Part shown: positions 48,146-56,372 of the stretch, in pieces | Numbering within the stretch: position 1 is the first letter of the stretch | How the letters are laid out: every line of letters begins with the position of its first letter | From: Sphingomonas sp. C3-2 | Lineage (GTDB): Bacteria > Pseudomonadota > Alphaproteobacteria > Sphingomonadales > Sphingomonadaceae | Reading direction: 5' to 3' | DNA length: 64,000 bases | Assembly: GCF_033025475.1 (NCBI RefSeq) | Contig: NZ_CP130322.1 | Location: forward strand, 2,423,001-2,487,000 | Notes under the pieces: model-generated | What the model was told of the DNA's origin: nothing | The model's input: only the letters and a program-made list of their open reading frames with translations | Database searches by the model: none | Position numbers and translations under genes: made by a program

Positions 48146-49153
48146 ATGAAGCCGGTTATCTACGGTCTTGAGGGCCTCGAACTCAGCGCCAATGAACGCA
48201 GCTTCTTCGCGGAAGCCCGGCCCGCCGGCTATATCCTGTTCAAACGCAACTGCGCCGATCGCGCACAGTTGCGCCGTCTCACCGATTCGCTGCGCGCCAT
48301 CGACGGGCGCGCCGATCTGCCGATCCTGATCGATCAGGAAGGCGGCCGGGTCGCACGGATGCGCCCGCCCGAATGGCCCGAATTTCCTGCCGCCGGGGCG
48401 CCCTTCGGCGCGCTCTATGATGTGGCGCCCGTCTCCGCGATCGAGGCCGCCCGCGCCAATGCGCAGGCGCTTGCGCTGACGCTGGCGGAGGTCGGGGTCA
48501 CCGTTGATTGCCTGCCATTGCTCGATGTCCGGCAGGAAGGCGCCTCGGACGTGATCGGGGATCGTTCCTTCGGCTCCGATCCGATGCGTGTCGCGGCGCT
48601 TGGCCGCGCCGTGCTTGACGGGTTGCGCCGCGGGGGCTGTGTCGGGGTGGTCAAGCACATGCCGGGCCATGGCCGCGCGCTGGTCGACAGCCATCTGAAG
48701 CTCCCGGTGGTGGATGCCGATGCCGAGGCGCTCGAGGCTGATCTTGCGCCCTTCATTGCGCTCAAGGACGCGCCGATGGCGATGAGCGCGCACATTATCT
48801 ACAAGGCATGGGATCCGGATCGTCCCGCTACCATCTCGCCGATCGTGATCAACGACATTATCCGCGATCGGATCGGGTTCGATGGTCTGCTAATGACTGA
48901 CGATATCGATATGAAGGCGCTGGCGGGCACCGCGGGCGAAAAGGCGGCCGCTGCGGTTGCGGCGGGCTGCGATCTTGCGCTCGATTGCTGGGCGCGGATG
49001 GACGAGATGATCGATATCGCCAACAGCCTTGACGATATCCGCCCCGAATCGCGCGCGCGGCTCGATCGGGCGATGGCCAGCCTCACTCCCGATCCGCAGG
49101 GCGATCTCGCCGCGCTGGTCGCCCGACGCGACGCGCTGCTGTCCTACGCATGA
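48146..49153 (+). CDS. nagZ: Beta-N-acetylhexosaminidase NagZ
   Basis: This GH3 enzyme releases N-acetylglucosamine from cytoplasmic muropeptides in peptidoglycan recycling. The 335-residue product has LIDQEGGRVARMRPP, the GH3 signature VKHMPGHGRALVDSH with the His of the acid/base dyad, and LMTDDIDMKAL with the catalytic Asp. It lacks a signal peptide, as expected for NagZ. The stop overlaps the scpA start by four bases, an arrangement common in Alphaproteobacteria. Confidence 0.95.
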   Translation: MKPVIYGLEGLELSANERSFFAEARPAGYILFKRNCADRAQLRRLTDSLRAIDGRADLPILIDQEGGRVARMRPPEWPEFPAAGAPFGALYDVAPVSAIEAARANAQALALTLAEVGVTVDCLPLLDVRQEGASDVIGDRSFGSDPMRVAALGRAVLDGLRRGGCVGVVKHMPGHGRALVDSHLKLPVVDADAEALEADLAPFIALKDAPMAMSAHIIYKAWDPDRPATISPIVINDIIRDRIGFDGLLMTDDIDMKALAGTAGEKAAAAVAAGCDLALDCWARMDEMIDIANSLDDIRPESRARLDRAMASLTPDPQGDLAALVARRDALLSYA

Positions 49154-49914
49154 ACGGCGAACTCTTTTCAGAAGAGGAACTGCCGCAAGCCGGGCCCGAA
49201 CGGCTCAACCTGAGACTGCACAGCTGGGAAGGCCCGCTCGACCTTCTGCTCACGCTCGCGCGCGTTCAGAAGGTCGATCTGCGCGAAATCTCGATCCTCG
49301 CGCTCGTCGAACAATATCTCGATTTCCTGAACGAGGCGAAGGCGCTCAAGCTCGAGATCGCCGCCGATTATCTCGTGATGGCCGCCTGGCTCGCCTATCT
49401 CAAATCCTGCTTGCTCCTACCGCGCGATCCAACGGTCGATCCCAGCCCGGAAGAACTCGCGCTCCGCCTGCAATTGCGCCTCCAGCGGCTCAACGCGATG
49501 CGCGAGGCGGGCGCGCGGCTGGTCGGGCGCGATCGGCTGGGACGCGACGTCTTTGTCCGCGCCGCGCCCGAAGGGCTGCGCACGGTCCGCACCCATTTGT
49601 GGCAGGCGAACCTCTATGATCTGATTTCGGCCTATGGCGCGGTGAAGGCGCGTAGTGTGCCGGTGTTCCATCACGTCCAGCGCCGCGCGGTGATGACGCT
49701 GGAGGAAGCACTCGAGCGTGTCGAACGTCTGCTCGGCGAACGGATCGACTGGATCGCGATCGAACAGTTCCTGCCGGACGGGGCCGATCCGCAACTGCGG
49801 CGCTCGGCACTGGCATCGAGTTTTCTGGCGGCGCTTGAACTGGCCAAGCAAGGGCGGGTCGCGCTGCGGCAGGACGGGGTGTTCGCGCCCTTATATGTGA
49901 GGGGAACCGCATGA
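49150..49914 (+). CDS. scpA: Segregation and condensation protein ScpA
   Basis: This is the kleisin subunit of the SMC-ScpAB condensin. The 254-residue product begins with the conserved N-terminal region after a short acidic leader: EGPLDLLLTLARVQKVDLRE, IADYLVMAAWLAYLKSCLLLP, a linker, and a C-terminal winged helix. It overlaps nagZ and scpB by four bases each, so the three form one operon. Confidence 0.94.
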   Translation: MNGELFSEEELPQAGPERLNLRLHSWEGPLDLLLTLARVQKVDLREISILALVEQYLDFLNEAKALKLEIAADYLVMAAWLAYLKSCLLLPRDPTVDPSPEELALRLQLRLQRLNAMREAGARLVGRDRLGRDVFVRAAPEGLRTVRTHLWQANLYDLISAYGAVKARSVPVFHHVQRRAVMTLEEALERVERLLGERIDWIAIEQFLPDGADPQLRRSALASSFLAALELAKQGRVALRQDGVFAPLYVRGTA

Positions 49915-50489
49915 ACCCGCCCGACGATATCCTGCGCGCGGTCGAAGCGGTGTTGTTCGCTTCGGAGCAGCCGCTCGCGCTTTCCGAGATTCAGCTCTTT
50001 GTCGGGCAGGGGAACGAGGTTAAGCGCGCGCTTGGTCGCCTGCAACAGGACTATGCCGGACGGGGCATTGAGCTGGTCGAACGCGGCGGGCGCTGGCATT
50101 TTCAGACCGCAGCCGACATGTCGCATTTGTTGCGGCGTTCGCGCGAGGAGCCGCGAAAGCTGAGCCGCGCGGCGATCGAGACACTGGCGATCATCGTTTA
50201 TCACGAGCCGGTCAGCCGCGCCGAGATAGAGGCCATTCGCGGTGTCCAGATATCAAAAGGGACGCTTGATGTGCTGATGGAGGCGGGCTGGGTGAAGCCG
50301 GCGGGACGGCGCGAGGTGCCGGGCCGTCCGCTCATCTATGCCACGACCGCCGATTTTCTCAGCCATTTTGGGCTCGCCAGTCGGCGCGATCTGCCGGGAA
50401 TCGATGATTTGCGTGCCGCAGGGTTGCTAGATCCCGTCGATCTCGCCATGGCTGAGCTTGATCTGGAAAGCTCGGACGATACCGATTAA
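49911..50489 (+). CDS. scpB: Segregation and condensation protein ScpB
   Basis: This winged-helix partner of ScpA dimerises and bridges the kleisin. The 192-residue product has ILRAVEAVLFASEQPLALSE at the N-terminus, LSRAAIETLAIIVYHEPVSR and AEIEAIRG in the middle, and the second winged helix GRPLIYATTADFLSHFGL. The length and motifs match ScpB. Confidence 0.95.
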   Translation: MNPPDDILRAVEAVLFASEQPLALSEIQLFVGQGNEVKRALGRLQQDYAGRGIELVERGGRWHFQTAADMSHLLRRSREEPRKLSRAAIETLAIIVYHEPVSRAEIEAIRGVQISKGTLDVLMEAGWVKPAGRREVPGRPLIYATTADFLSHFGLASRRDLPGIDDLRAAGLLDPVDLAMAELDLESSDDTD

Positions 50490-50570
50490 ATAGATGGTCT
50501 GTCATCAATTCTGCACGAAACCGTAGCAAAGGCGCACCTGAACAAGGTTTTGTGAATTGGGAGAAATTTT

Positions 50571-50813
50571 ATGGGTGGTCTGAGCCTGTGGCATTGGCTC
50601 GTTGTCGGCATCGTCGTGCTGTTGCTCTTTGGAAAGGGCCGCTTCTCCGACATGATGGGCGACGTGGCAAAGGGCATTAAAAGCTTCAAGAAGGGCATGG
50701 CTGAGGAAGACGAGGCCGCTCGTCCGCAATCGCGGATTGAAAACCAGACGCCGATCGACGTCACGCCGGAACGCGAAAAGCGCCCTGCGGGTGATGATCG
50801 CCCTGCGAACTGA
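50571..50813 (+). CDS. tatA: Sec-independent translocase subunit TatA
   Basis: This subunit forms the pore-forming oligomer of the twin-arginine pathway. The 80-residue protein has a short N-terminus, one transmembrane helix (about 5-20, [16 protein letters not shown]), an [17 protein letters not shown] hinge with an amphipathic helix, and an acidic tail. tatA, tatB and tatC are in order. An 81-bp gap separates it from scpB. Confidence 0.96.
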   Translation: MGGLSLWHWLVVGIVVLLLFGKGRFSDMMGDVAKGIKSFKKGMAEEDEAARPQSRIENQTPIDVTPEREKRPAGDDRPAN

Positions 50814-50861
50814 TCGCCATTGCCTTTTAAAGCCTTGAACCATCAGGACTAGCAGTACGGC

Positions 50862-51338
50862 ATGTTCGACATCGCTCCGACCGAATTGTTGTTGTGCGCG
50901 ATCGTCGCGCTGCTGGTGATTGGCCCCAAGGATCTGCCCAAGGCGATGCGCACGGTGGGTTATTGGGTTGGCCGGGTGCGCGGTATGGCCCGCCATTTCC
51001 GAACCGGTTTCGACGCGATGGTGCGCGAAGCCGAGCTCGAGGAAATGGAAAAGAAATGGGCCAAGGAAAATGAGCGGATCATGCGCGAGCATCCCGTTCA
51101 GCCCGAAGGCCCGGTGGTGGAAGGCACTGCAGGCCAGTCCGCTGCTCCGAATGCATCGATATTGCCCGAGCCGGGACCGCGTCCCTCGACGTCGGGCACG
51201 GCGGCGGGCGAGGATACGCCTCCGCCTCCGACATTGACCGAGAAGCCGGAGATCAAGCCGGAACCTTCTTCGGCAGGGCAATTGGATTTCGGACTTGAAC
51301 CGGATGCGCCCGGCAACGACCAGGAAAAGGCGCGATGA
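50862..51338 (+). CDS. tatB: Sec-independent translocase subunit TatB
   Basis: This subunit forms the TatBC receptor for folded substrates. The 158-residue protein has the TatB N-terminus [20 protein letters not shown] with the Glu in the helix, [13 protein letters not shown], a long amphipathic helix to about residue 75, and a Pro/Glu-rich tail. The stop overlaps tatC by four bases. Confidence 0.95.
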   Translation: MFDIAPTELLLCAIVALLVIGPKDLPKAMRTVGYWVGRVRGMARHFRTGFDAMVREAELEEMEKKWAKENERIMREHPVQPEGPVVEGTAGQSAAPNASILPEPGPRPSTSGTAAGEDTPPPPTLTEKPEIKPEPSSAGQLDFGLEPDAPGNDQEKAR

Positions 51339-52096
51339 AGGATATCGACGACAGCCGCGCGCCCCTGCTCGAGCATCTGATCGAATTGCGTCAGCGCCTG
51401 CTCTGGTCGGTCGCGGCTCTGCTTCTCGGCTTTTTCGTCTGCTTCTATTTCGCGCGCGAGATATTTTCTTTCCTCGTCCAGCCGCTGGTGGCGGCGGGGC
51501 AGGGCAAGATCATCTACACGCAGGTGTTCGAGGCTTTCTTCGTCCAAGTGAAGGTCGCATTCTTTGCGGCTGCGATGCTCGCCTTTCCCGTGATCGCGTC
51601 GCAGCTTTGGCAGTTCGTTGCACCCGGTTTGTACCGTCAGGAAAAGCGGGCGTTGTTACCGTTCCTGCTGGCGACGCCGCTATTATTCTGTGCCGGTGCG
51701 GCGCTTGCCTATTATTTCGCGGTGCCGGTGGCGCTGCGTTTCCTGCTCGGCTTCCAGGGGGATCTGGGCGGTATCCAGCAAGAGGCCTTGCCTGCAGTCG
51801 GCAACTATCTGTCATTCATCATGCAGTTCGTGATGGCGTTCGGGATCGCCTTTCTCACGCCCGTTCTGCTGATGTTGATGGAGCGTGCCGGCGTCGTTAC
51901 GCGCAGCCAGCTTGTTGGTGCCCGGCGTTACATGATCGTCGTGGCGTTCATTATCGCGGCGGTATTCACCCCGCCTGATGTCGTGTCGCAACTGATGCTC
52001 GCGATCCCGCTGATCCTGCTTTACGAAATGACGCTGGTCGCGATCTGGTTCACCGAAAAACGGCGAAAACGCGCGATCGTGGCCGTCGAGGACTGA
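51335..52096 (+). CDS. tatC: Sec-independent translocase subunit TatC
   Basis: This six-helix membrane protein recognises the twin-Arg signal. The 253-residue product has the N-terminal [58 protein letters not shown], and [20 protein letters not shown] at the end. Glu residues of the TatC signature are retained. A terminator follows. Confidence 0.97.
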   Translation: MKDIDDSRAPLLEHLIELRQRLLWSVAALLLGFFVCFYFAREIFSFLVQPLVAAGQGKIIYTQVFEAFFVQVKVAFFAAAMLAFPVIASQLWQFVAPGLYRQEKRALLPFLLATPLLFCAGAALAYYFAVPVALRFLLGFQGDLGGIQQEALPAVGNYLSFIMQFVMAFGIAFLTPVLLMLMERAGVVTRSQLVGARRYMIVVAFIIAAVFTPPDVVSQLMLAIPLILLYEMTLVAIWFTEKRRKRAIVAVED

Positions 52097-52097
52097 G

Positions 52098-52129
52098 CAA
52101 AAAGAAAAGGGCGGGGTTCCCCCCGCCCT
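52098..52129 (-). terminator. Rho-independent terminator of the entericidin-like gene
   Basis: AGGGCGGGG (52108-52116) pairs with CCCCGCCCT (52121-52129) around a TTCC loop. The A-rich stretch at 52099-52107 gives a T-rich tail on the minus strand. It also caps the convergent tatABC operon. Confidence 0.85.
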
Positions 52130-52158
52130 GTCGCGACCGTAGAAATACAGCCGATTGG

Positions 52159-52287
52159 TCAGTTGACAGCGCGTTCGCCCGCGCGACCCACCGACTTGAT
52201 GTCGTCACCAACGCCCTGCACGGTATTGCAGGCCGAAACCATCAGCGTCCCTGCGATAAGCGCCAAGGCCAGGCATTTGCGAACCAT
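52159..52287 (-). CDS. Entericidin A/B-like small lipoprotein
   Basis: This is a 42-residue product, too short for a standard ORF cut-off. It has a basic start MVRKCLALALIAGTLMVSAC with the lipobox VSAC (lipidated Cys at 20), then NTVQGVGDDIKSVGRAGERA with the NT-x-x-G-x-G-x-D-x-x-x-x-G pattern of entericidins. Entericidin B in E. coli is controlled by the stationary-phase sigma factor. Here the gene lies next to the general stress response locus. GGAG is seven bases before the ATG. Function beyond an envelope lipoprotein is not established. Confidence 0.85.
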   Translation of the reverse strand: MVRKCLALALIAGTLMVSACNTVQGVGDDIKSVGRAGERAVN

Positions 52288-52400
52288 GAATTATCTCCGG
52301 ATCAAATATGTGCTGCGCAGCCTAGGACTGCGGGCATCGGCCACGCAAGTCCCCGGCGAAGGATGCGGACCGAAATGATCCACCTCCCCAGAATCAATGA

Positions 52401-52492
52401 GGCCCGAACATGCCACCGGGGGGGAGGGGGTTGGCATGTCCGGGCCCTTGTCTTGGATAGCGAGAGCGGGGGGGCAAAAGGTCACTATCCGA
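52401..52492 (-). ncRNA. Candidate structured RNA with two C-rich-loop hairpins (sRNA or leader)
   Basis: On the minus strand, just after a sigma-EcfG-like promoter, two hairpins follow each other. The first has the stem GGATAG/CTATCC (52485-52490 with 52455-52460) and a loop containing CCCCCCC. The second has a 15-bp stem (52432-52446 with 52401-52415, one G-U pair) and a 16-base loop made almost wholly of C and one T. A GGGGAGG segment just downstream (52385-52391) could pair with the loops. It could be a free sRNA or the 5' leader of the entericidin-like gene. C-rich loops are typical of sRNAs that target Shine-Dalgarno sequences; this is inference. Confidence 0.5.
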
Positions 52493-52499
52493 ATAACAG

Positions 52500-52524
52500 A
52501 ACACTGCGTGCAGGCCTTGGTTCC
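52500..52524 (-). promoter_or_regulatory. Sigma-EcfG-like promoter before the structured RNA
   Basis: On the minus strand GGAAC (52524-52520) is followed after 16 bases by TGTT (52503-52500). The consensus for EcfG is GGAAC-N16/17-CGTT, so one base differs. Transcription would begin around 52493, a few bases before the first hairpin. It is 61 bases past the phyP stop. Confidence 0.5.
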
Positions 52525-52584
52525 GCAACTCGTCGAAATTTTTTTGGAGAGTAGGAAACGCCCGCGCAGATGTGGAGAAATTGC

Positions 52585-54195
52585 TCAGTAAGCGGTGCTG
52601 AGTAGCTTCACGGGTAGCTCAATCGCGAACCGACCAATCTGTTGATCATGATCGAGCGGGGAACGCAGCTGCCGGGACAAACCTTGAAGAATCCGCCCGA
52701 ACCTGCCGTTGAGCCGCGCTTCGAGCGCTTCGCACATAACAAACGCTTCTGATATGATGCCAAGCTGGGCGATCTCGCCTTCGCCGATCTGCAGATTGAT
52801 TGTGATGGGCGCCCCGGGCATGCACTCCATCGCGATCTCGATCAATTCGGTAAGCAGGAAGGCGACAGGGACAGCGATGTCCTGTGACGCGTAGCACGGG
52901 ATCACATCGATACTGATCGCGGGCACGATCTCGCCATCGGGCACCGATCCGCGCAAGTTCTGCGCCAGTTCGCCGATCAGCTTGCGTAGCTCGACGCCGT
53001 GATTTTCCTCGAGTTCGGCAAAGTGATTGCGGTGCACCACCGAAAGCGCATCGACACGCCGCTGGATGGATGCGTAAGCGCGCGATACAGCCATGCTCTC
53101 CGCGCTGCGTGCGTGCAGGTTGATAAGGCTGGCAATCACCTGAAGATTGTTCTTCACGCGGTGATGAACCTCGCGGGTCAGCTTGGTCTGCTTTTCCAGG
53201 CCGTCGGCAAGTGCAGCTTCGTGGCTGGCAATCATCTGGGTGATCGTATGAAAGGTCTCGCCGAGTTGGCGAAGCTCCTCTGCCGAATCGGCATCGCTGT
53301 GCGGGTCGAGGATGGTGCCGGGCTGATAGGCGGAAACCTGTCGTTCCAGATCCCGCAAAGGCCGGATCAGCACACGGTCCACCACCAGCCAGCCGATTGC
53401 GGCGGCTGCCGCCCACATCAGAACGGGAAGCAGGATCGCCACGAGTTCGGCGGTGCTGAACGGATCGCGCAACAGCGTCATTTCCAGCGACAAGCCGGTG
53501 ATTCCCACGGGAGTTGCCAGTGTCTCATAACCTGACAGCGTCGGCCGATGACGCAGATCGGCGATCTCGAGCCTTCCCGTGTCCCCAATTAGCGTCAACG
53601 CGAAATCATGCCCAAAATCGCCAGGTGATGCGATGTTGGCGAGTGTGCGGCGGCTGTAGATCAGCTTGCCAACCTGAAGGCTGGTGCTGCCCGGCACGGT
53701 GACGTTCAGGTGGTCTTCGGTTAATTCGGTTTCTGGGGCGCTGCTTTCACGCAGGCCGAAGGCGCTCGGCCGGGTGCCCGAAAAATCCAGCGCCGCGCAG
53801 ACAGGCTGGGTGCCCGATCCAAAGATCGCAAAGGGTGCGGCGGATCCCCCTTGTGCCGCCATGATGCTCGATAGCCGCATGCAGATCGAAGGATCTTCGG
53901 GGTCGACCTCGATCGCTTCCATCGCGACACGGATTGCCGAAATGTCCGAGGCGATTGTCGCCGATAATTTGCGGGAGCTTTCGTTGAGCGCAATGCGCAT
54001 TTGCGCCTGTTTTTCGAGATCGGCGGTTCGGCTGGATTGCAGCGTTGCAAAAAAGGCAATCATTGCCAGCGGCAACAGCGCGAGGCTGAGTGCAGTGAAC
54101 AGCTTGAACCCCGTCGAAAGGCGGGAAATTCTGAACAGGCGGAGGAAATTTATACGCGGCGTACGTCGCGTGCCGCTCGCTTTCGCTGCGGCCAT
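52585..54195 (-). CDS. phyP: PhyP-like degenerate sensor kinase/phosphatase of the general stress response
   Basis: This 536-residue membrane protein has two transmembrane helices (about 30-52 and 244-268), a periplasmic sensor, a HAMP-like region, and a HisKA_2 dimerisation domain with the His in REVHHRVKNNLQVIASL. The ATPase domain is degenerate: the N-box position reads TELIEIAMECM without the Asn, and no DxGxG loop is visible, so it is unlikely to autophosphorylate. That combination next to nepR fits PhyP of Sphingomonas, a negative regulator thought to dephosphorylate PhyR. It starts 6 bases after nepR and is co-transcribed. Confidence 0.85.
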   Translation of the reverse strand: MAAAKASGTRRTPRINFLRLFRISRLSTGFKLFTALSLALLPLAMIAFFATLQSSRTADLEKQAQMRIALNESSRKLSATIASDISAIRVAMEAIEVDPEDPSICMRLSSIMAAQGGSAAPFAIFGSGTQPVCAALDFSGTRPSAFGLRESSAPETELTEDHLNVTVPGSTSLQVGKLIYSRRTLANIASPGDFGHDFALTLIGDTGRLEIADLRHRPTLSGYETLATPVGITGLSLEMTLLRDPFSTAELVAILLPVLMWAAAAAIGWLVVDRVLIRPLRDLERQVSAYQPGTILDPHSDADSAEELRQLGETFHTITQMIASHEAALADGLEKQTKLTREVHHRVKNNLQVIASLINLHARSAESMAVSRAYASIQRRVDALSVVHRNHFAELEENHGVELRKLIGELAQNLRGSVPDGEIVPAISIDVIPCYASQDIAVPVAFLLTELIEIAMECMPGAPITINLQIGEGEIAQLGIISEAFVMCEALEARLNGRFGRILQGLSRQLRSPLDHDQQIGRFAIELPVKLLSTAY

Positions 54196-54201
54196 GCGGG
54201 G

Positions 54202-54435
54202 TCAGCCAAGCTTGCTGAGAAGATCGAGCATTTCGGACGGAATCGCTTCGTCAACGGTCTTTTGATAAACCGTACGCAACGCCTTGCCGAGGTCGCGTTC
54301 ACCGCCTGCGGCCGCATTTGTCGCGCCTTTTGCGGCCGCGCGCTGCGGCTTTTCATCACCCTGTGGTTTCTTCGTGGTTGACGGCACCGGCGGTGGATCC
54401 CCCTGAACGCGCAATTTGCTAAGCTTGGTCTGCAC
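54202..54435 (-). CDS. nepR: Anti-sigma factor NepR
   Basis: This anti-sigma factor holds EcfG inactive until phosphorylated PhyR sequesters it. The 77-residue product has a disordered N-terminus and the core GKALRTVYQKTVDEAIPSEM followed by LDLLSKLG, which is the NepR two-helix motif. The start is a GTG at 54435 with GAGAGA close upstream. It heads the nepR-phyP unit, and a sigma-EcfG-type promoter lies about 73 bases upstream, giving feedback. Confidence 0.92.
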   Translation of the reverse strand: MQTKLSKLRVQGDPPPVPSTTKKPQGDEKPQRAAAKGATNAAAGGERDLGKALRTVYQKTVDEAIPSEMLDLLSKLG

Positions 54436-54507
54436 TGTCTCTCTGGCCGAAAAATGTCAGATGATCAAATATAAGACGGAAGCGGAACAAAATCCCGCTT
54501 GGGATGA

Positions 54508-54532
54508 AACCAAAAACTTGATGGTTGGTTCC
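54508..54532 (-). promoter_or_regulatory. Sigma-EcfG-type promoter of nepR-phyP
   Basis: On the minus strand GGAAC (54532-54528), 16 bases, and GGTT (54511-54508) match the EcfG consensus except for the first base of the -10 element. It lies in the nepR-phyR divergent region, 73 bases from the nepR start. Confidence 0.6.
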
Positions 54533-54637
54533 ATCGGGTAATCCATTGTCGGGTGCCATCATCGGTTATGGCAAGGCGGGGTTGCCAAGTCGCGGACGAC
54601 CGCCCACACATATGTCATTTGAAGGAGCTTTTCATCG

Positions 54638-55429
54638 ATGTCGCTTGGTCAGCAACTGGCGCCGCACCTTCCCTTTCTCCGTCGTTATGCGCGCGCCCTG
54701 ACAGGCAGCCAGTCTCACGGGGATGCTTATGTACGCGCTGCGCTGGAAGCCATTGTCGGTGCGCCCGATCAGTTTCCCCGTGATGTTGATCCCCGTCTTG
54801 GGCTCTACCGAACTTTCCAGGCGATCTGGAATTCGGCGCAGGTCGAGGTGGATGATGCCGCTGCTGCTGCAGCCGGTGAGGCGGTTGCGCAGGCGCGTCT
54901 GGCGAAGATCCCGTCGATTGCGCGCCAGGCCCTGTTGCTGACAGCGATGGAAGGCTTCACGACCGAGGATGCAAGCTATCTGATCGGTGAGGCACCCGAC
55001 CAGGTTGAGGCATTGGTGGCTGAGGCGCTGACCGAGATCGAACGGCAGACACGTACTGAGGTTTTGATCATCGAGGATGAACCCATCATCGCGATGGATA
55101 TTGAGACGATCGTGCGCGATCTGGGGCATGAGGTAACCGGGGTTGCGGTGACCCGCGATGAAGCCGTGGCACAGGCAATGGCGCGCCGCCCCGGTCTTGT
55201 CCTTGCCGATATCCAGCTGGCTGACGACAGCAGTGGCATCGATGCGGTGAAGGATATTCTCGAAAAATTCTCGGTGCCGGTGATCTTCATCACTGCCTTC
55301 CCCGAGCGTCTGTTGACCGGCGAGCGGCCAGAGCCGACCTTCCTGATCACCAAGCCTTTCCAGCGTTCAACAGTAAAGGCAGCGATTGCCCAAGCCTTGT
55401 TCTTTGACGAGGCGACGGTTCCTGCCTGA
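54638..55429 (+). CDS. phyR: PhyR: ECF-sigma-like response regulator of the general stress response
   Basis: This 263-residue protein mimics a sigma factor. Its N-terminal half (about 1-130) is an ECF sigma-like domain (LPFLRRYARALTGSQSHGDA, then AMEGFTTEDASYLIGEAPDQ). The C-terminal receiver (about 140-258) has LIIEDEPIIAMD, the phospho-acceptor Asp in LVLADIQLADDSSG and the Lys of LITKPF. When phosphorylated it binds NepR and frees EcfG. It is divergent from nepR and upstream of ecfG. Confidence 0.96.
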   Translation: MSLGQQLAPHLPFLRRYARALTGSQSHGDAYVRAALEAIVGAPDQFPRDVDPRLGLYRTFQAIWNSAQVEVDDAAAAAAGEAVAQARLAKIPSIARQALLLTAMEGFTTEDASYLIGEAPDQVEALVAEALTEIERQTRTEVLIIEDEPIIAMDIETIVRDLGHEVTGVAVTRDEAVAQAMARRPGLVLADIQLADDSSGIDAVKDILEKFSVPVIFITAFPERLLTGERPEPTFLITKPFQRSTVKAAIAQALFFDEATVPA

Positions 55430-55453
55430 ATGGGTTCCATTCATGACAGGCGC

Positions 55454-55478
55454 GGAACTGTCTCGGAATTGCAGCGTT
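55454..55478 (+). promoter_or_regulatory. Consensus sigma-EcfG promoter of ecfG
   Basis: GGAAC (55454-55458), exactly 16 bases, and CGTT (55475-55478) match the alphaproteobacterial EcfG consensus perfectly. The ATG of ecfG is about 190 bases downstream, leaving a long leader. Autoregulation of ecfG is the expected function. Confidence 0.8.
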
Positions 55479-55665
55479 AATTTGCTGACATGCCTAAAAC
55501 AGCACCGGGAATTTGTGTGAGGGGACCAAGCCAAAAACTTATGCTATCCTGCTGGGCAGCGGGATTTTGAGGCCACTAGGTGGACCCGTGTCGCGTGATG
55601 GCGCGGGCCCTGTTTATGGTAACGCGCGCAGTGCTTCCGGGCCGGGGACGCGCGCTGGGGACATG

Positions 55666-56337
55666 ATGGAAAATACCTCGATGTCGTTGAATAAGTCGTC
55701 TGCCAAGGCCGATATGGACAATGACGGGGCGACCGAACCGGTGGCGCACGAGGCGCTGAGTGACGATGCGTTCAAGACCGAACTTGCAGGGGTCATCCCG
55801 CATCTGCGCGCCTTTGGGCGCTCGTTGTCTGGCAATGCCGATGTGGCGGACGATCTGGTTCAGGAAACGCTGATGAAAGCTTGGGCGGCGCGTCAGCGTT
55901 TTCAGGCCGGAACCAATATGCGTGCCTGGACCTTCATCATTCTGCGCAATCTCTATCTGTCCCAGATGCGGCGCGCCCGTTTCAAGGGCGAATGGGACGA
56001 TCTGGCTGCGGACAAGATCCTTGCGGCTCCCGCCAGCCAGGATCGACATGTCGAACTCGCTGACCTTCAGCGGGCCCTGATGCTGCTGCCCCAACCCCAG
56101 CGCGAAGCCCTGATTCTCGTCGGCGCCGGTGGTTTCGCCTATGAGGAGGCGGCCGATATATGCGGCGTGGCGGTCGGCACGATCAAGAGCCGCGTCGCGC
56201 GTGGGCGCGTCGCGCTTGAGCAGATCATGACTGATAATGTGCTTCAACCACGCAGCACCGATGGTACCGATAATGGCGGGCGCAGCGCGCTTGAGACAAT
56301 CATGGAGCAGGTGGACCAGTTAAGCCGCGACCGCTGA
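55666..56337 (+). CDS. ecfG: ECF sigma factor EcfG (general stress response)
   Basis: This sigma factor directs the general stress regulon. From ATG 55666 the product is 223 residues. Region 2 is at ELAGVIPHLRAFGRSLSGNA to MRAWTFIILRNLYLSQMRRA, and region 4 at LLPQPQREALILVGAGGFAY, then EEAADICGVAVGTIKSRVAR. The start is uncertain: ATG 55663, 55666 and 55681 are all possible; GGGGA at 55657-55661 favours 55666. The last residues follow the pattern of alphaproteobacterial EcfG. Confidence 0.94.
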   Translation: MENTSMSLNKSSAKADMDNDGATEPVAHEALSDDAFKTELAGVIPHLRAFGRSLSGNADVADDLVQETLMKAWAARQRFQAGTNMRAWTFIILRNLYLSQMRRARFKGEWDDLAADKILAAPASQDRHVELADLQRALMLLPQPQREALILVGAGGFAYEEAADICGVAVGTIKSRVARGRVALEQIMTDNVLQPRSTDGTDNGGRSALETIMEQVDQLSRDR

Positions 56338-56372
56338 TCCGCTTGTTGATAGCGGCCAGCGGTAAAATGCGG

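Noticed and set aside
52401-52446. Reading the 15-bp hairpin after phyP as a plain terminator
   Set aside because: No T-tract follows the stem on either strand, and the very C-rich loop with a preceding promoter and second hairpin is not explained by termination alone. Termination by this stem cannot be fully excluded.
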